The notes under the pieces are model-generated. The model did no database searches. It was not told the DNA's origin and saw only the letters and a list, made by a program, of their open reading frames with translations. A stretch of DNA of 64,000 bases from Chryseobacterium sp. JJR-5R (GTDB taxonomy: Bacteria; Bacteroidota; Bacteroidia; Flavobacteriales; Weeksellaceae), in the NCBI RefSeq assembly GCF_034047335.1, contig NZ_CP139137.1, positions 3,348,001 through 3,412,000 of the forward strand, written 5' to 3'. Below are positions 36,064 through 44,155 of the stretch, piece after piece (within the stretch, counting starts at the first letter, position 1; each line of letters opens with the position of its first letter). The position numbers were made by a program, and so were the translations under genes.

Positions 36064-37317
36064 TTACTCGGTCCTCAATGCTTCAATCGGTTTGATTTTT
36101 GACGCTCTGTACGCCGGGACGAATCCTGCAATCAATCCGGAAAATACCAGTGCGATGAATGCCGTAAAAATGGTTCCCCAGCCCACACTCGGGCTTTTAA
36201 TGAAATATTCTTCGAGGCTGTCGCCGATTAAATGTAAAGCCAGCACGCCCAATCCTACGCCTATAAATCCCGATATGACGGTAATTACCACACTTTCCTG
36301 AACAATGAGCGCAACAATACTCCGTGGTTTGGCTCCGATTGCTTTTCGTACGCCTATTTCTTTGGTCCTCTCCTTTACGATATACACCATAATATTGCTG
36401 ATCCCGATGATTCCTGCCAGCAGGGTACCCATCCCGATAAACCCTACAATTGCGGTAAGAACTGCCATAAACATAAAAGTCTCGTTCATATTCTGGGCGT
36501 TATTCCAGATCCTTACGCCGTTTTCATCTTCGGGAGATACATTTTTTCTTGATTTCAGCCTTTCCTTCAGTTCATCACCATATTTAATGGCCTGCTGCGG
36601 ATCCAGTTTTTCATCATAGGCAATGTATACTGTACTTACCGTATCAGATCCTTTTTTCATCTGCTGCAGGGTAGAAATAGGAACCGTAATGTGCCTTTCA
36701 TCCCAGTCTCCGCCGTCATCAGAGAATACGCCGATTACTTTGAACATGGTTCCGTTGATATTCAGCTCTTTTCCTACCGGGCTCCCGTTCTTGATCAAAT
36801 CCCTCTGCACCATCCTCCCGATAACGGCAACATTCTGTTTGTTCGCCATATCATTCGGCGAAAGGTAACGACCTTCAAGTATTTTCCGGTTCTCGATATA
36901 CTGTTCGTCCATATTGGCCCCGTTGATCTGGTAATTCCCGCTTTCCCTGCCGTATTTCACCAGCAGGTTGGAGGTATACCTTGCCGTGGAATTCCCTACT
37001 TTCTCTTTATCCACATTAACCAGGAAATCATAATCGTCATTGTTCATGGTAACTACCCGGTCAGACTGCAGCCCGTTGTAGGCTACCGTTGTTTTACCGG
37101 TAAAAACGGAGATCAGGTTCTGGGCATCCCGTGCAAAGCCCTGCGTAAACGCATTCTGCAGTCCCGTACCGATCCCGAAAAGCACGATGAAGATAAATAA
37201 TCCCAACGCTACGGTAAAACCGGAAAGCACCGTCCGCAATACATTGCTGCGGATGGAACTGAATATTTCCTGCCAACGATCTAAGTCGAACATATATTTT
37301 AGTTTGAAGCGGAACAC
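36064..37317 (-). CDS. ABC transporter permease (MacB/FtsX family), copy 1
   Basis: A 417-residue MacB-type permease with the same plan as its neighbour: an N-terminal helix (about 22-45), a periplasmic MacB_PCD domain and three C-terminal helices with VKERTKEIGVRKAIGAKPRSI and the terminal block FVPAYRASKIKPIEALRTE. Both permeases end with the same PIEALRTE sequence, a sign of duplication. The gene lies 66 bases upstream of the second permease in the transcript and 145 bases after the ATPase gene. Confidence 0.9.
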   Translation of the reverse strand: MFRFKLKYMFDLDRWQEIFSSIRSNVLRTVLSGFTVALGLFIFIVLFGIGTGLQNAFTQGFARDAQNLISVFTGKTTVAYNGLQSDRVVTMNNDDYDFLVNVDKEKVGNSTARYTSNLLVKYGRESGNYQINGANMDEQYIENRKILEGRYLSPNDMANKQNVAVIGRMVQRDLIKNGSPVGKELNINGTMFKVIGVFSDDGGDWDERHITVPISTLQQMKKGSDTVSTVYIAYDEKLDPQQAIKYGDELKERLKSRKNVSPEDENGVRIWNNAQNMNETFMFMAVLTAIVGFIGMGTLLAGIIGISNIMVYIVKERTKEIGVRKAIGAKPRSIVALIVQESVVITVISGFIGVGLGVLALHLIGDSLEEYFIKSPSVGWGTIFTAFIALVFSGLIAGFVPAYRASKIKPIEALRTE

Positions 37318-37462
37318 TGGTGAGGCGTCTCTCCAATCCTGCCGCTGTTTTTAATTTAATTTATTGCCATGTAATTTTATTTCAGAAGAAAAATAAGGAA
37401 CAAAGTCTAAAACATACAGTTCATTTAATTACTTCCAAAAATTTCCGGCCTCCGTTTTCCCG

Positions 37463-38152
37463 CTACAACACAATCTGCTTGATAAATGCATCGCTTTCGA
37501 TAATCCCGTCACGGAGTATCACGTTTCTTTTGGTCTGTGCGGCTACGTCCGGCTCATGGGTAACCACGATAATGGTTTTCCCTTCATTGTTGATATCCTG
37601 AAGAAGCTTCATGATATCGTGGGTCGTCTTGGAATCCAGGGCTCCGGTAGGCTCATCGGCAAGCACCACCTTTGGATCCGTTATCAATGCCCTTGCAATA
37701 GCCACCCGCTGTTTCTGCCCGCCTGAAAGCTCATTCGGCAAATGGCCAGCCCATTGTGCCAGCCCTACTTTTTCAAGATACTCCATCGCTTTTCTCTCAC
37801 GTTCCTTCCGGGGTACATTCTGGTAATACAACGGAAGTGCTACATTATCCAATGCCGTTTTATATCCGATGAGATTAAAAGACTGGAAAATAAAGCCTAA
37901 AAACTTACTTCTGTATTCCGCCGCTTTTACTTCGGACAAATGTTCGATCGGAACATTATCCAGTTCATAGGTGCCGGTATCTTTCTCATCAAGGATCCCG
38001 ATAATATTAAGCAGGGTAGATTTTCCGGAACCGGAACTGCCCATGATCGAAACGAACTCGCCTTCGGAAATATTCAGATTAATTCCTTTCAGCACATGAA
38101 GCTTGCTTTTCCCCGTATCGTACGATTTATGTAGGTCCTGAATGATTAGCAT
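37463..38152 (-). CDS. ABC transporter ATP-binding protein (MacB/LolD type)
   Basis: A 229-residue ATPase. Walker A is [12 protein letters not shown] (near 38), the Q-loop lies in [22 protein letters not shown], the signature is [15 protein letters not shown], Walker B is [12 protein letters not shown] and the switch histidine is in VVTHEPDV. This is the MacB/LolD subfamily (insert sequence FQSFNL and T-G-A-L-D). It is the first gene of the efflux unit and should drive the permease pair. The substrate (macrolide, lipoprotein, peptide or siderophore) cannot be told. Confidence 0.93.
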   Translation of the reverse strand: MLIIQDLHKSYDTGKSKLHVLKGINLNISEGEFVSIMGSSGSGKSTLLNIIGILDEKDTGTYELDNVPIEHLSEVKAAEYRSKFLGFIFQSFNLIGYKTALDNVALPLYYQNVPRKERERKAMEYLEKVGLAQWAGHLPNELSGGQKQRVAIARALITDPKVVLADEPTGALDSKTTHDIMKLLQDINNEGKTIIVVTHEPDVAAQTKRNVILRDGIIESDAFIKQIVL

Positions 38153-38435
38153 TAATGATGGTTGTATGATGTTTATGCCTAATAAGTAGAATATATTCCG
38201 GATTTGTTACAACAATAAAATTTTCTTTACCGGAATTAATGTTTAACATTATTCCTGCTTATTCACAGTGGATTATAAAAAATTGTTTAATTCTGATGTG
38301 CTGATAATGTATATTTTTTCACAACAATCCTGTGTAAGTCAATACCTAAGCGGTTTTCATGTAAATGTGGAAAACTTTTAAGGTTAAAATTCAGTCATTT
38401 AGTGTTTGCCTCTTTCAAATACAGTTCCTGTTGTC

Positions 38436-38443
38436 TAACTTTG
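38436..38443 (+). promoter_or_regulatory. Promoter -7 box of nrdB
   Basis: TAACTTTG matches TAnnTTTG. The predicted mRNA start near 38448 gives a leader of about 130 bases. The nearest TTTG upstream is 27 bases away, somewhat far. Confidence 0.45.
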
Positions 38444-38446
38444 TAC

Positions 38447-38469
38447 CTGTATCTTATGGAAAGATACAG
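38447..38469 (+). other. Hairpin at the predicted 5' end of the nrdB mRNA
   Basis: CTGTATCTT pairs perfectly with AAGATACAG over a 5-base loop (ATGGA), right at the predicted transcript start. It could protect the 5' end or be a regulatory site. Confidence 0.45.
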
Positions 38470-38578
38470 AGTATTCAAGGGTAATGATTTTTATCCGCAA
38501 TTAACAATAAATCAATCTATTGGATATTGATTAAGCATATTCAATCTGATGAGCATTTTAATTTAAGACCTTCTACAT

Positions 38579-39553
38579 ATGGGAATTTTTGACAAAAGAG
38601 TAAGTTATAAGCCGTTCGAGTATCCTGAAGTTCTTCAGTTTACAGAAGCCATCAACAAATCATTCTGGGTACATTCGGAGGTGGATTTTACTGCCGATGT
38701 TCAGGATTTTCAGTCGCAGCTGGAGCCGCACGAAAAAAACGCGGTAAAAAATGCGCTTTTGGCCATTGCCCAGATTGAAGTTTCGGTAAAGTCATTTTGG
38801 GGGAATCTGTACAATCATCTTCCGAAACCTGAACTGAACGGTTTGGGAGCCACTTTTGCAGAATGCGAATTCCGCCATTCGGAGGCGTATTCAAGGCTGC
38901 TTGAAGTATTGGGTTACAATGAAGAATTCCTGCATGTGGTGGAAGTTCCCGCCCTGAAAAAGAGGATTCAGTTTTTATCCAATGTCCTTAAGCATGCCAA
39001 TTCTGCCACGCCGAAAGAGTATGTTTCGTCTTTGCTTTTATTCAGTATCCTGATTGAAAACGTATCCCTGTTTTCACAGTTTGCCATTATCTTATCGTTT
39101 ACCCGATTTAAAGGGTTCATGAAGAATGTTTCCAATATCATCGCCTGGACTTCTATCGATGAACAGATCCATGCCAATGGCGGTATTTACCTGATCAATA
39201 AGATCCGTGAGGAGCAGCCTGATCTTTTAACGGATTCTGATATTGAAGATATCTATACCCTTGTTGATCAGTCTATCGAACTGGAAGGCGAAATTCTTGA
39301 CTGGATCTTCGAGCTTGGCGAACTGGATAAATTCTCCAAACAGGACCTGATCAACTTTATGAAATACCGTGTGGATGAAAGCCTTGATAAGATCAACATG
39401 GAAAAACGCTACAACATCACGGCAGAGCAGTACAGCCCGATGAAATGGTTCGAAGAGGAGGTTTTTGCCAACTCAATGGATGATTTCTTTGCCAAAAGGC
39501 CGGTGGACTATACAAAACATGACAAGAGTATTACGGCGAACGATTTGTTTTAA
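38579..39553 (+). CDS. nrdB: Ribonucleoside-diphosphate reductase beta subunit (class Ia/Ic type)
   Basis: A 324-residue radical-generating subunit. The di-metal ligands can be followed: the glutamate in AIAQIEVSVKSFW, E and H in ECEFRHSEAYS, the glutamate in LIENVSLFSQF, and E and H in IDEQIHANGG. A tyrosine stands at the radical position (EFRHSEAY), so a tyrosyl radical is expected. There is no N-terminal ATP-cone, unlike some flavobacterial NrdB proteins. It is followed by nrdA, but with an unusually long repeat-filled gap of 442 bases. Confidence 0.95.
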   Translation: MGIFDKRVSYKPFEYPEVLQFTEAINKSFWVHSEVDFTADVQDFQSQLEPHEKNAVKNALLAIAQIEVSVKSFWGNLYNHLPKPELNGLGATFAECEFRHSEAYSRLLEVLGYNEEFLHVVEVPALKKRIQFLSNVLKHANSATPKEYVSSLLLFSILIENVSLFSQFAIILSFTRFKGFMKNVSNIIAWTSIDEQIHANGGIYLINKIREEQPDLLTDSDIEDIYTLVDQSIELEGEILDWIFELGELDKFSKQDLINFMKYRVDESLDKINMEKRYNITAEQYSPMKWFEEEVFANSMDDFFAKRPVDYTKHDKSITANDLF

Positions 39554-39574
39554 ATTAACTGAATAATATTTATT

Positions 39575-39695
39575 GGGGCGCCTTTTTCCGCCTTCCGTTC
39601 CCGCTTTTTTGATATTGCGAACCACTTGAAGCAATCTGTTGAACTCTTTGTGAACCGCAATAACAAAAAGAGCTCCACTCAAGTCGGGGCGCGAG
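39575..39695 (+). repeat. Intergenic repeat element, family 2
   Basis: Starts GGGGCGCCTTTTTCCGCC and ends GAGCTCCACTCAAGTCGGGG-CGCG, so GGGGCGC stands at both ends as a direct repeat. A GCTTTTTT tract (39603-39610) faces ACAAAAAGAGC (39663-39673). It resembles a repeat type I recall from Chryseobacterium intergenic regions. Confidence 0.6.
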
Positions 39696-39718
39696 CGAAC
39701 AAAACAGTTGGTATTAGA

Positions 39719-39775
39719 CCGGTCATGGTAAGCCTGTCGAAGCATCAGATTGGATTGCTTTGTGCCTCACAATGA
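39719..39775. repeat. CCTGTCGAAG-type intergenic motif with following repeat-like segment
   Basis: GGTCATGGTAAGCCTGTCGA at 39721-39740 is a variant of the widespread CTTCGACAGGCTCAG intergenic motif; it is followed by a GATTGGATTGCTTTGTGCCT segment of the same repeat-like nature. Confidence 0.45.
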
Positions 39776-39830
39776 AGGAAACAGATAATTTGGCGGTTTG
39801 GTAAGAAGTAAGGGAAACAAAATGTCATCT

Positions 39831-39910
39831 TAGCCCTGATTGCAGCGGCATCCTTTTTTTGAGGGGCCGGCAAAGACAAAGGCAAAAAAAGATACAGCGG
39901 AAAGCAGGCA
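39831..39910 (+). repeat. Intergenic repeat element, family 1, copy B
   Basis: It begins TAGCCCTGATTGCAGCGG, has the hairpin ATC-C-TTTTTTT / AAAAAAA-GAT with a GC-rich interior, and ends GATACAGCGGAAAGCAGG. It is the best conserved of the three copies. Confidence 0.75.
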
Positions 39911-39962
39911 AGACCAGTGAGGAGAAAAACAAATTTTCTGCTCCTGAAAAAATTAACAAAAC

Positions 39963-39979
39963 AATGTACCCGGTACATT
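39963..39979. promoter_or_regulatory. Perfect 17-base palindrome just upstream of nrdA
   Basis: AATGTACCCGGTACATT (8-bp arms, one central base) ends 16 bases before the nrdA ATG. It could be an operator or a leader hairpin controlling nrdA apart from nrdB. Confidence 0.45.
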
Positions 39980-39995
39980 TTACAATATAAAATCT

Positions 39996-41654
39996 ATGGA
40001 CGAACAAAACAACAACATATGGTGGCTCAACGAGGAATCTGAGCAAATGCTGAACAGAGGGTACCTGCTGAAAGGGGAAACCGTAGACGGTGCCATTGAC
40101 AGGATCACCACTGCGGCAGCAAAAAAATTATACAAACCTGAGCTTCAGCCGGCTTTCAAGGAGATGATCATGAAAGGATGGATCAGTTTTTCCTCTCCGG
40201 TCTGGGCCAACATGGGAACGCAGAGAGGCCTTCCGATCTCTTGTTTCAACGTGCATATTCCGGACAGCATTGAAGGGATTACCCACAAAATGGGTGAAGT
40301 CATCATGCAGACGAAAATCGGGGGCGGAACTTCAGGATATTTCGGGGAGCTTCGTAACCGAGGGACTGCCGTAACCGACAACGGAAAATCTTCCGGTGCC
40401 GTGTCATTCATGAAACTGTTTGACACTTCCATGGATGTTGTTTCCCAGGGTGGCGTAAGAAGAGGTGCTTTTGCAGCCTATCTGGATGTTGACCACGGGG
40501 ATATTGAAGAATTTTTATCCATCAAAGACATCGGGAGCCCGATTCAGAACCTGTTTACCGGAATCTGCGTGCCGGATTACTGGATGCAGGATATGATTGA
40601 CGGTGATGCCGACAAACGTAAAATCTGGGCCAGGGTTCTGGAAAGCCGCCAGCAGAAAGGCCTTCCTTACATTTTCTTTACCGATAATGTGAACAGGAAC
40701 AAGCCTCAGGTATATAAAGATCTCGGGTTAACCATCAACGCAAGTAACCTTTGCTCTGAAATTATGCTTCCGTCCACAAGGCAGGAATCTTTCATCTGCT
40801 GCCTGTCCTCCATGAACTTAGAATTGTATGACGAGTGGAAGGATACAAACGCAGTACAATTGGCCATTTATTTCCTTGACGCTGTTTTATCTGAATTTAT
40901 CGAGAAAACGGAAGGAAACTATTACCTTCAGGGAGCAAGAGACTTCGCATTACGCCACAGGGCATTGGGTCTGGGCGTTCTGGGTTACCACTCTTACCTG
41001 CAGAAAAACATGATTCCTTTTGAGAGTTTTGAGGCAACGCAGTTTAATGCAAGGGCTTTCAAACACATCAGGACTCAGGCAGATATCGCGTCAAAAGAAC
41101 TGGCTAACATCTACGGGGAACCGGAACTGCTGAAAGGATACGGAATGAGAAATACAACGGTAATGGCCATCGCCCCTACCACTTCAAGCTCCGCCATTTT
41201 AGGGCAGACTTCACCGGGAATCGAGCCGTTTGCCTCCAACTATTACAAAGCCGGACTTGCTAAAGGAAACTTTATGCGAAAGAACAAATACCTGGCGAAA
41301 CTGCTTGGGGAAAAAGGCCTTGACAATGAAGAAACCTGGAGGACGATCATGCTGAACCACGGTTCCGTACAGCACCTGAACGAATTATCTGACGAAGAGA
41401 AAGCCGTATTCAAAACATTCAGGGAGATTTCCCCGATGGAAATTATTTCCCAGGCTGCCCAGAGACAGCAGTATATTGATCAGGCACAGTCGCTGAACCT
41501 TCAGATCCCTTCCACAATGCCTGTAAAAGATGTCAACTATCTTTATATTGAAGCATGGAAAAAAGGAGTGAAAACCCTTTATTACCAGAGAAGCTCATCC
41601 GTTTCCAAAGAGATGATGGTGAACTTTGTGACCTGCTCTGCATGTGAAGCTTAA
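39996..41654 (+). CDS. nrdA: Ribonucleoside-diphosphate reductase alpha subunit (short form)
   Basis: A 552-residue catalytic subunit that reduces ribonucleotides. The active-site residues are visible: the first cysteine in LPISCFNVH, N-L-C-S-E in NASNLCSEIML, and the second redox cysteine in QESFICCLSS. The C-terminus ends FVTCSACEA, giving the CxxC shuttle pair. It starts directly in the ten-helix domain (residue 1 onward); the roughly 90-residue N-terminal ATP-cone of E. coli NrdA is missing, and the protein is about 200 residues shorter. A 13-bp terminator follows. Confidence 0.95.
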   Translation: MDEQNNNIWWLNEESEQMLNRGYLLKGETVDGAIDRITTAAAKKLYKPELQPAFKEMIMKGWISFSSPVWANMGTQRGLPISCFNVHIPDSIEGITHKMGEVIMQTKIGGGTSGYFGELRNRGTAVTDNGKSSGAVSFMKLFDTSMDVVSQGGVRRGAFAAYLDVDHGDIEEFLSIKDIGSPIQNLFTGICVPDYWMQDMIDGDADKRKIWARVLESRQQKGLPYIFFTDNVNRNKPQVYKDLGLTINASNLCSEIMLPSTRQESFICCLSSMNLELYDEWKDTNAVQLAIYFLDAVLSEFIEKTEGNYYLQGARDFALRHRALGLGVLGYHSYLQKNMIPFESFEATQFNARAFKHIRTQADIASKELANIYGEPELLKGYGMRNTTVMAIAPTTSSSAILGQTSPGIEPFASNYYKAGLAKGNFMRKNKYLAKLLGEKGLDNEETWRTIMLNHGSVQHLNELSDEEKAVFKTFREISPMEIISQAAQRQQYIDQAQSLNLQIPSTMPVKDVNYLYIEAWKKGVKTLYYQRSSSVSKEMMVNFVTCSACEA

Positions 41655-41676
41655 TTATAAATTTTAAAATGCATAT

Positions 41677-41706
41677 AAAAGCCACAGTATCCGTACTGTG
41701 GCTTTT
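41677..41706 (+). terminator. Terminator after nrdA
   Basis: A perfect 13-bp stem (AAAAGCCACAGTA / TACTGTGGCTTTT) with the tetraloop TCCG. Confidence 0.9.
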
Positions 41707-41802
41707 ATTTTACTTATAATGTAAAATAAACTTTACATTCCATCCATGATTTTTGTGCAACCTGACCCCTGATGGTCAGCCTGGCTGTATTAAAAAATAA
41801 AC

Positions 41803-41825
41803 TACAGAAAATTTCTGTAATTTTG
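41803..41825 (+). promoter_or_regulatory. Operator-like palindrome overlapping the promoter of the DUF72 gene
   Basis: The 17-base perfect palindrome TACAGAAAATTTCTGTA (41803-41819) overlaps the start of the -7 box TAATTTTG (41818-41825). The layout suggests repression by a dimeric regulator. Confidence 0.5.
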
Positions 41826-41866
41826 GTTTTATTTTTGTTGAAACAGTTAATCACTAAAGACTTCAT

Positions 41867-42757
41867 ATGAAATTCGGAAAACTGGAAGACGCTTCCCATA
41901 TTAATTTTACGCTGCCCGAAGACCACCCTGATACCAAAGAAGCACTGGGCCGGAATGCAGCCGGGCTGGGCAATGTTTCAATCGGGTGTGCAAAATGGAG
42001 CAAGGCCGATCTGAAGGGCTTCTATCCGAAAGGCACGAAGGACGAACTGTCCTATTATGCTACCCAGTTCAATTCCATCGAGCTGAATGCCACGTTCTAC
42101 GGAATGCCGGCACCGGCGCAGATCATGACCTGGAAAGAGAAAACACCCACACATTTTAAATTTTTCCCGAAAATCCCCAATACCGTTTCCCATTTCAGAA
42201 GACTGATTGATGTTACGGATCCCGTAACCCAGTTTGCCACTTCCATCATGAATTTTGAAGAGAAATTAGGGATGGCCTTTCTTCAGCTTCATGACAATTT
42301 CAAACCTCAGGATTATGCCAGGCTGGAAAAATTCGTCAGGGAATGGCCGGAAGAAATCCCACTGGCCATAGAGCTCAGAAACATGGAATGGTTTACCGAT
42401 GAAGATAAGTTCAATACCACCTGCCGGCTTTTCAGGCAGCATCAGATCACCAATATCATTGTGGATACTGCCGGCAGAAGAGATGTGCTCCATATGCGGC
42501 TTACCACGCCTGATATCTTTATCCGCTATGTTGCAACCAATACGGAAACCGATTACCGGAGGCTTGACGAATGGGTAGAACGCCTGACGGAATGGAAAGA
42601 ACAGGGCCTTCGGAATGCAGCCTTTTTCATCCATCAGGATATTGAGGCCGATTCTCCGCTTCTCTTCACCCACTTTATACAGGGACTGAATAAAAAATGG
42701 AAAACCAATCTTCAGGTTCCGAGAATGGCAACGGGAAGCATGGGAACCCTGTTTTAA
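41867..42757 (+). CDS. DUF72 domain-containing protein
   Basis: A 296-residue protein of the DUF72 (YecE) family, a TIM-barrel fold of unknown function. Family marks include SIGCAKWSKADLKGFYPKG, FNSIELNATFYGMP, the FKFFPKIPNTVSHFRRL block, AFLQLHDNF and IPLAIELRNMEWF. The N-terminal 30 residues (LPEDHPDTKEALGRN) are an extension common in Bacteroidetes members. It has its own promoter with an overlapping palindrome, and is convergent with the next gene. Conserved acidic and histidine residues suggest an enzyme, but no reaction is known. Confidence 0.88.
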   Translation: MKFGKLEDASHINFTLPEDHPDTKEALGRNAAGLGNVSIGCAKWSKADLKGFYPKGTKDELSYYATQFNSIELNATFYGMPAPAQIMTWKEKTPTHFKFFPKIPNTVSHFRRLIDVTDPVTQFATSIMNFEEKLGMAFLQLHDNFKPQDYARLEKFVREWPEEIPLAIELRNMEWFTDEDKFNTTCRLFRQHQITNIIVDTAGRRDVLHMRLTTPDIFIRYVATNTETDYRRLDEWVERLTEWKEQGLRNAAFFIHQDIEADSPLLFTHFIQGLNKKWKTNLQVPRMATGSMGTLF

Positions 42758-42843
42758 GGATTAATCATTTATTTCGGGATAAAAAAAATTATATATTATC
42801 AGCGGCATTGAATCCGGCTTAAATTAATTGACAAAATAAATAC

Positions 42844-43437
42844 TTATTTCTTTTTCCTTACCAGCAGTACCAGGTTCAGAAACAGCAGCAGAAAATCCAG
42901 GGCAATCCAGATTCCGACTTTTATATTTTCATAATTGTAGGCCTCCACCTGCTTCTTGGCTAAGTCAGAAAGCTTTACACTCTGATTGATATAGTTCTGA
43001 ATTTCAATGATCTGGTCGATATTTTTATTCGGGATCGCATGCTGTGAGAAATACACCAGGTTTTTTTTGCCGAGATACCCTACAATCCAGTATTCATCAG
43101 ACCTGTCCATGCTGAGGTATTCTATTCTGTAATATTCAGGGCGGACTTTCCCGATATGTTTGGTTTCGATGATTTTGCCTGCTTCAGAATCATTTAAAGT
43201 CACCACATAAAAATCCAGTGGTTGCGGAAGCTTGTTGATGACCTGCAACGCAACTGAATTCTCCACGATACCTACCACACTTTTCTTCACAAACCAATAG
43301 GTAAAAATGGAAATTGAAAAAATAACGGTAACAATGCGGAACAATTTTGCCCATTCAGCAGCTTTTCCCTTTTTTATCTTTGATAAAAGCAGAGAAAAAA
43401 TTAAGGCCCAGAAGATAATCAGAACAGTGAATACCAT
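42844..43437 (-). CDS. Membrane protein of unknown function
   Basis: A 197-residue protein I do not recognise. It has hydrophobic helices at about 2-18, 32-50 and 172-192, with an extracytoplasmic domain between them (about 55-165) and a KKK tail. The topology puts the middle domain in the periplasm. Its ATG is only 4 bases after a TATCTTTG promoter box, so the mRNA is probably leaderless. The gene is downstream of, and convergent with, DUF72. It could be a small sensor or envelope protein; no motif supports a specific call. Confidence 0.65.
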   Translation of the reverse strand: MVFTVLIIFWALIFSLLLSKIKKGKAAEWAKLFRIVTVIFSISIFTYWFVKKSVVGIVENSVALQVINKLPQPLDFYVVTLNDSEAGKIIETKHIGKVRPEYYRIEYLSMDRSDEYWIVGYLGKKNLVYFSQHAIPNKNIDQIIEIQNYINQSVKLSDLAKKQVEAYNYENIKVGIWIALDFLLLFLNLVLLVRKKK

Positions 43438-43441
43438 GCTG

Positions 43442-43449
43442 CAAAGATA
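43442..43449 (-). promoter_or_regulatory. Promoter -7 box directly before the unknown membrane protein
   Basis: The minus strand reads TATCTTTGCAGC followed at once by ATG. The same 12 bases precede the 5' end of rnpB. Confidence 0.6.
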
Positions 43450-43477
43450 CTTATTTTAAAAGGTTTTCAGCGTTGTG

Positions 43478-44122
43478 TCAGTCAACATTCCATTCTTTGT
43501 AAAACTGGTCAAGGAATTTCAGCATGAAATCATGACGCTCACCGGCAATCTGCTTTCCTTTTTCCGTATTCATCAGGTCTTTTAACAGCAGCAGTTTTTC
43601 ATAAAAATGGTTGATTGTTGTCCCGTTGGATTTCTTGTATTCTTCTTTGGACATAGTCAGCTTAGGCTCGATATTCGGGTCATACATCAGGTTATTTTTA
43701 AAGCCTCCGAAATTAAATGTCCTGGCAATGCCAATCGCCCCGATGGCATCAATCCGGTCGGCATCCTGAACGATTTTCAGTTCTACCGGTAAATTTTCAG
43801 GAGCTTCTCCCCTGTTCTTGAACGAAATATTCCGGATGATAAATAGTACCTGTTCAATAATGTCTTCAGAAGCATTCTGGCTTTCCAGGAATTTCCGGGA
43901 AACACGCAGTGCCAGTGTTTCATCCCCGTTATGGAATTTAGGGTCTGCAATATCATGCAGAAGGGCAGCCAGTTCCACTACCTCCATATTACAGGGTTCC
44001 GTTACGGCAATCTTTTTTGAAAGCTTCCATACCCTTTCTATATGAAACCAGTCATGTCCAGCTTCGGCACCTTCCAGTTTTTTCTTTACAAACTCTACTG
44101 TGTTTTCAATCAGATCCTGCAT
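43478..44122 (-). CDS. HD-domain hydrolase (YedJ-like)
   Basis: A 214-residue single-domain HD phosphohydrolase. The ligands are the histidines in HDWFHIERVW (near 24), the HD pair in LLHDIADPKFHNGDE (near 72) and the aspartate in IVQDADRIDAIGAIGIAR. This arrangement is that of the YedJ/YpgQ group, reported to act on nucleotide triphosphates in some members, but the substrate here is unknown. It follows the alpha/beta hydrolase gene by 33 bases on the same strand. Confidence 0.88.
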   Translation of the reverse strand: MQDLIENTVEFVKKKLEGAEAGHDWFHIERVWKLSKKIAVTEPCNMEVVELAALLHDIADPKFHNGDETLALRVSRKFLESQNASEDIIEQVLFIIRNISFKNRGEAPENLPVELKIVQDADRIDAIGAIGIARTFNFGGFKNNLMYDPNIEPKLTMSKEEYKKSNGTTINHFYEKLLLLKDLMNTEKGKQIAGERHDFMLKFLDQFYKEWNVD

Positions 44123-44155
44123 TTATATCAATTCAGTTTAATTTAATTTAATAAT

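Larger units (their letters stand above)
38153..38578. promoter_or_regulatory. Divergent regulatory region upstream of nrdB, with DnaA-box-like sites
   Basis: This 426-base gap lies between the divergent efflux and nrd genes. Three 9-mers fit the relaxed DnaA box TTWTNCACA: TTATTCACA (38259-38267), TTTTTCACA (38315-38323) and TTTTCCACA on the minus strand (38366-38374). A promoter box and a hairpin follow. Confidence 0.4.

Noticed and set aside
36691..37200. Long open frame (169 codons) opposite the first permease gene
   Set aside because: Antisense to a well-supported MacB-type permease; composition reflects the other strand.
41803..41819. LexA/SOS box reading of the DUF72 palindrome
   Set aside because: It lacks the CTG-N10-CAG spacing of the classical box and no SOS gene follows; only a generic operator can be claimed.
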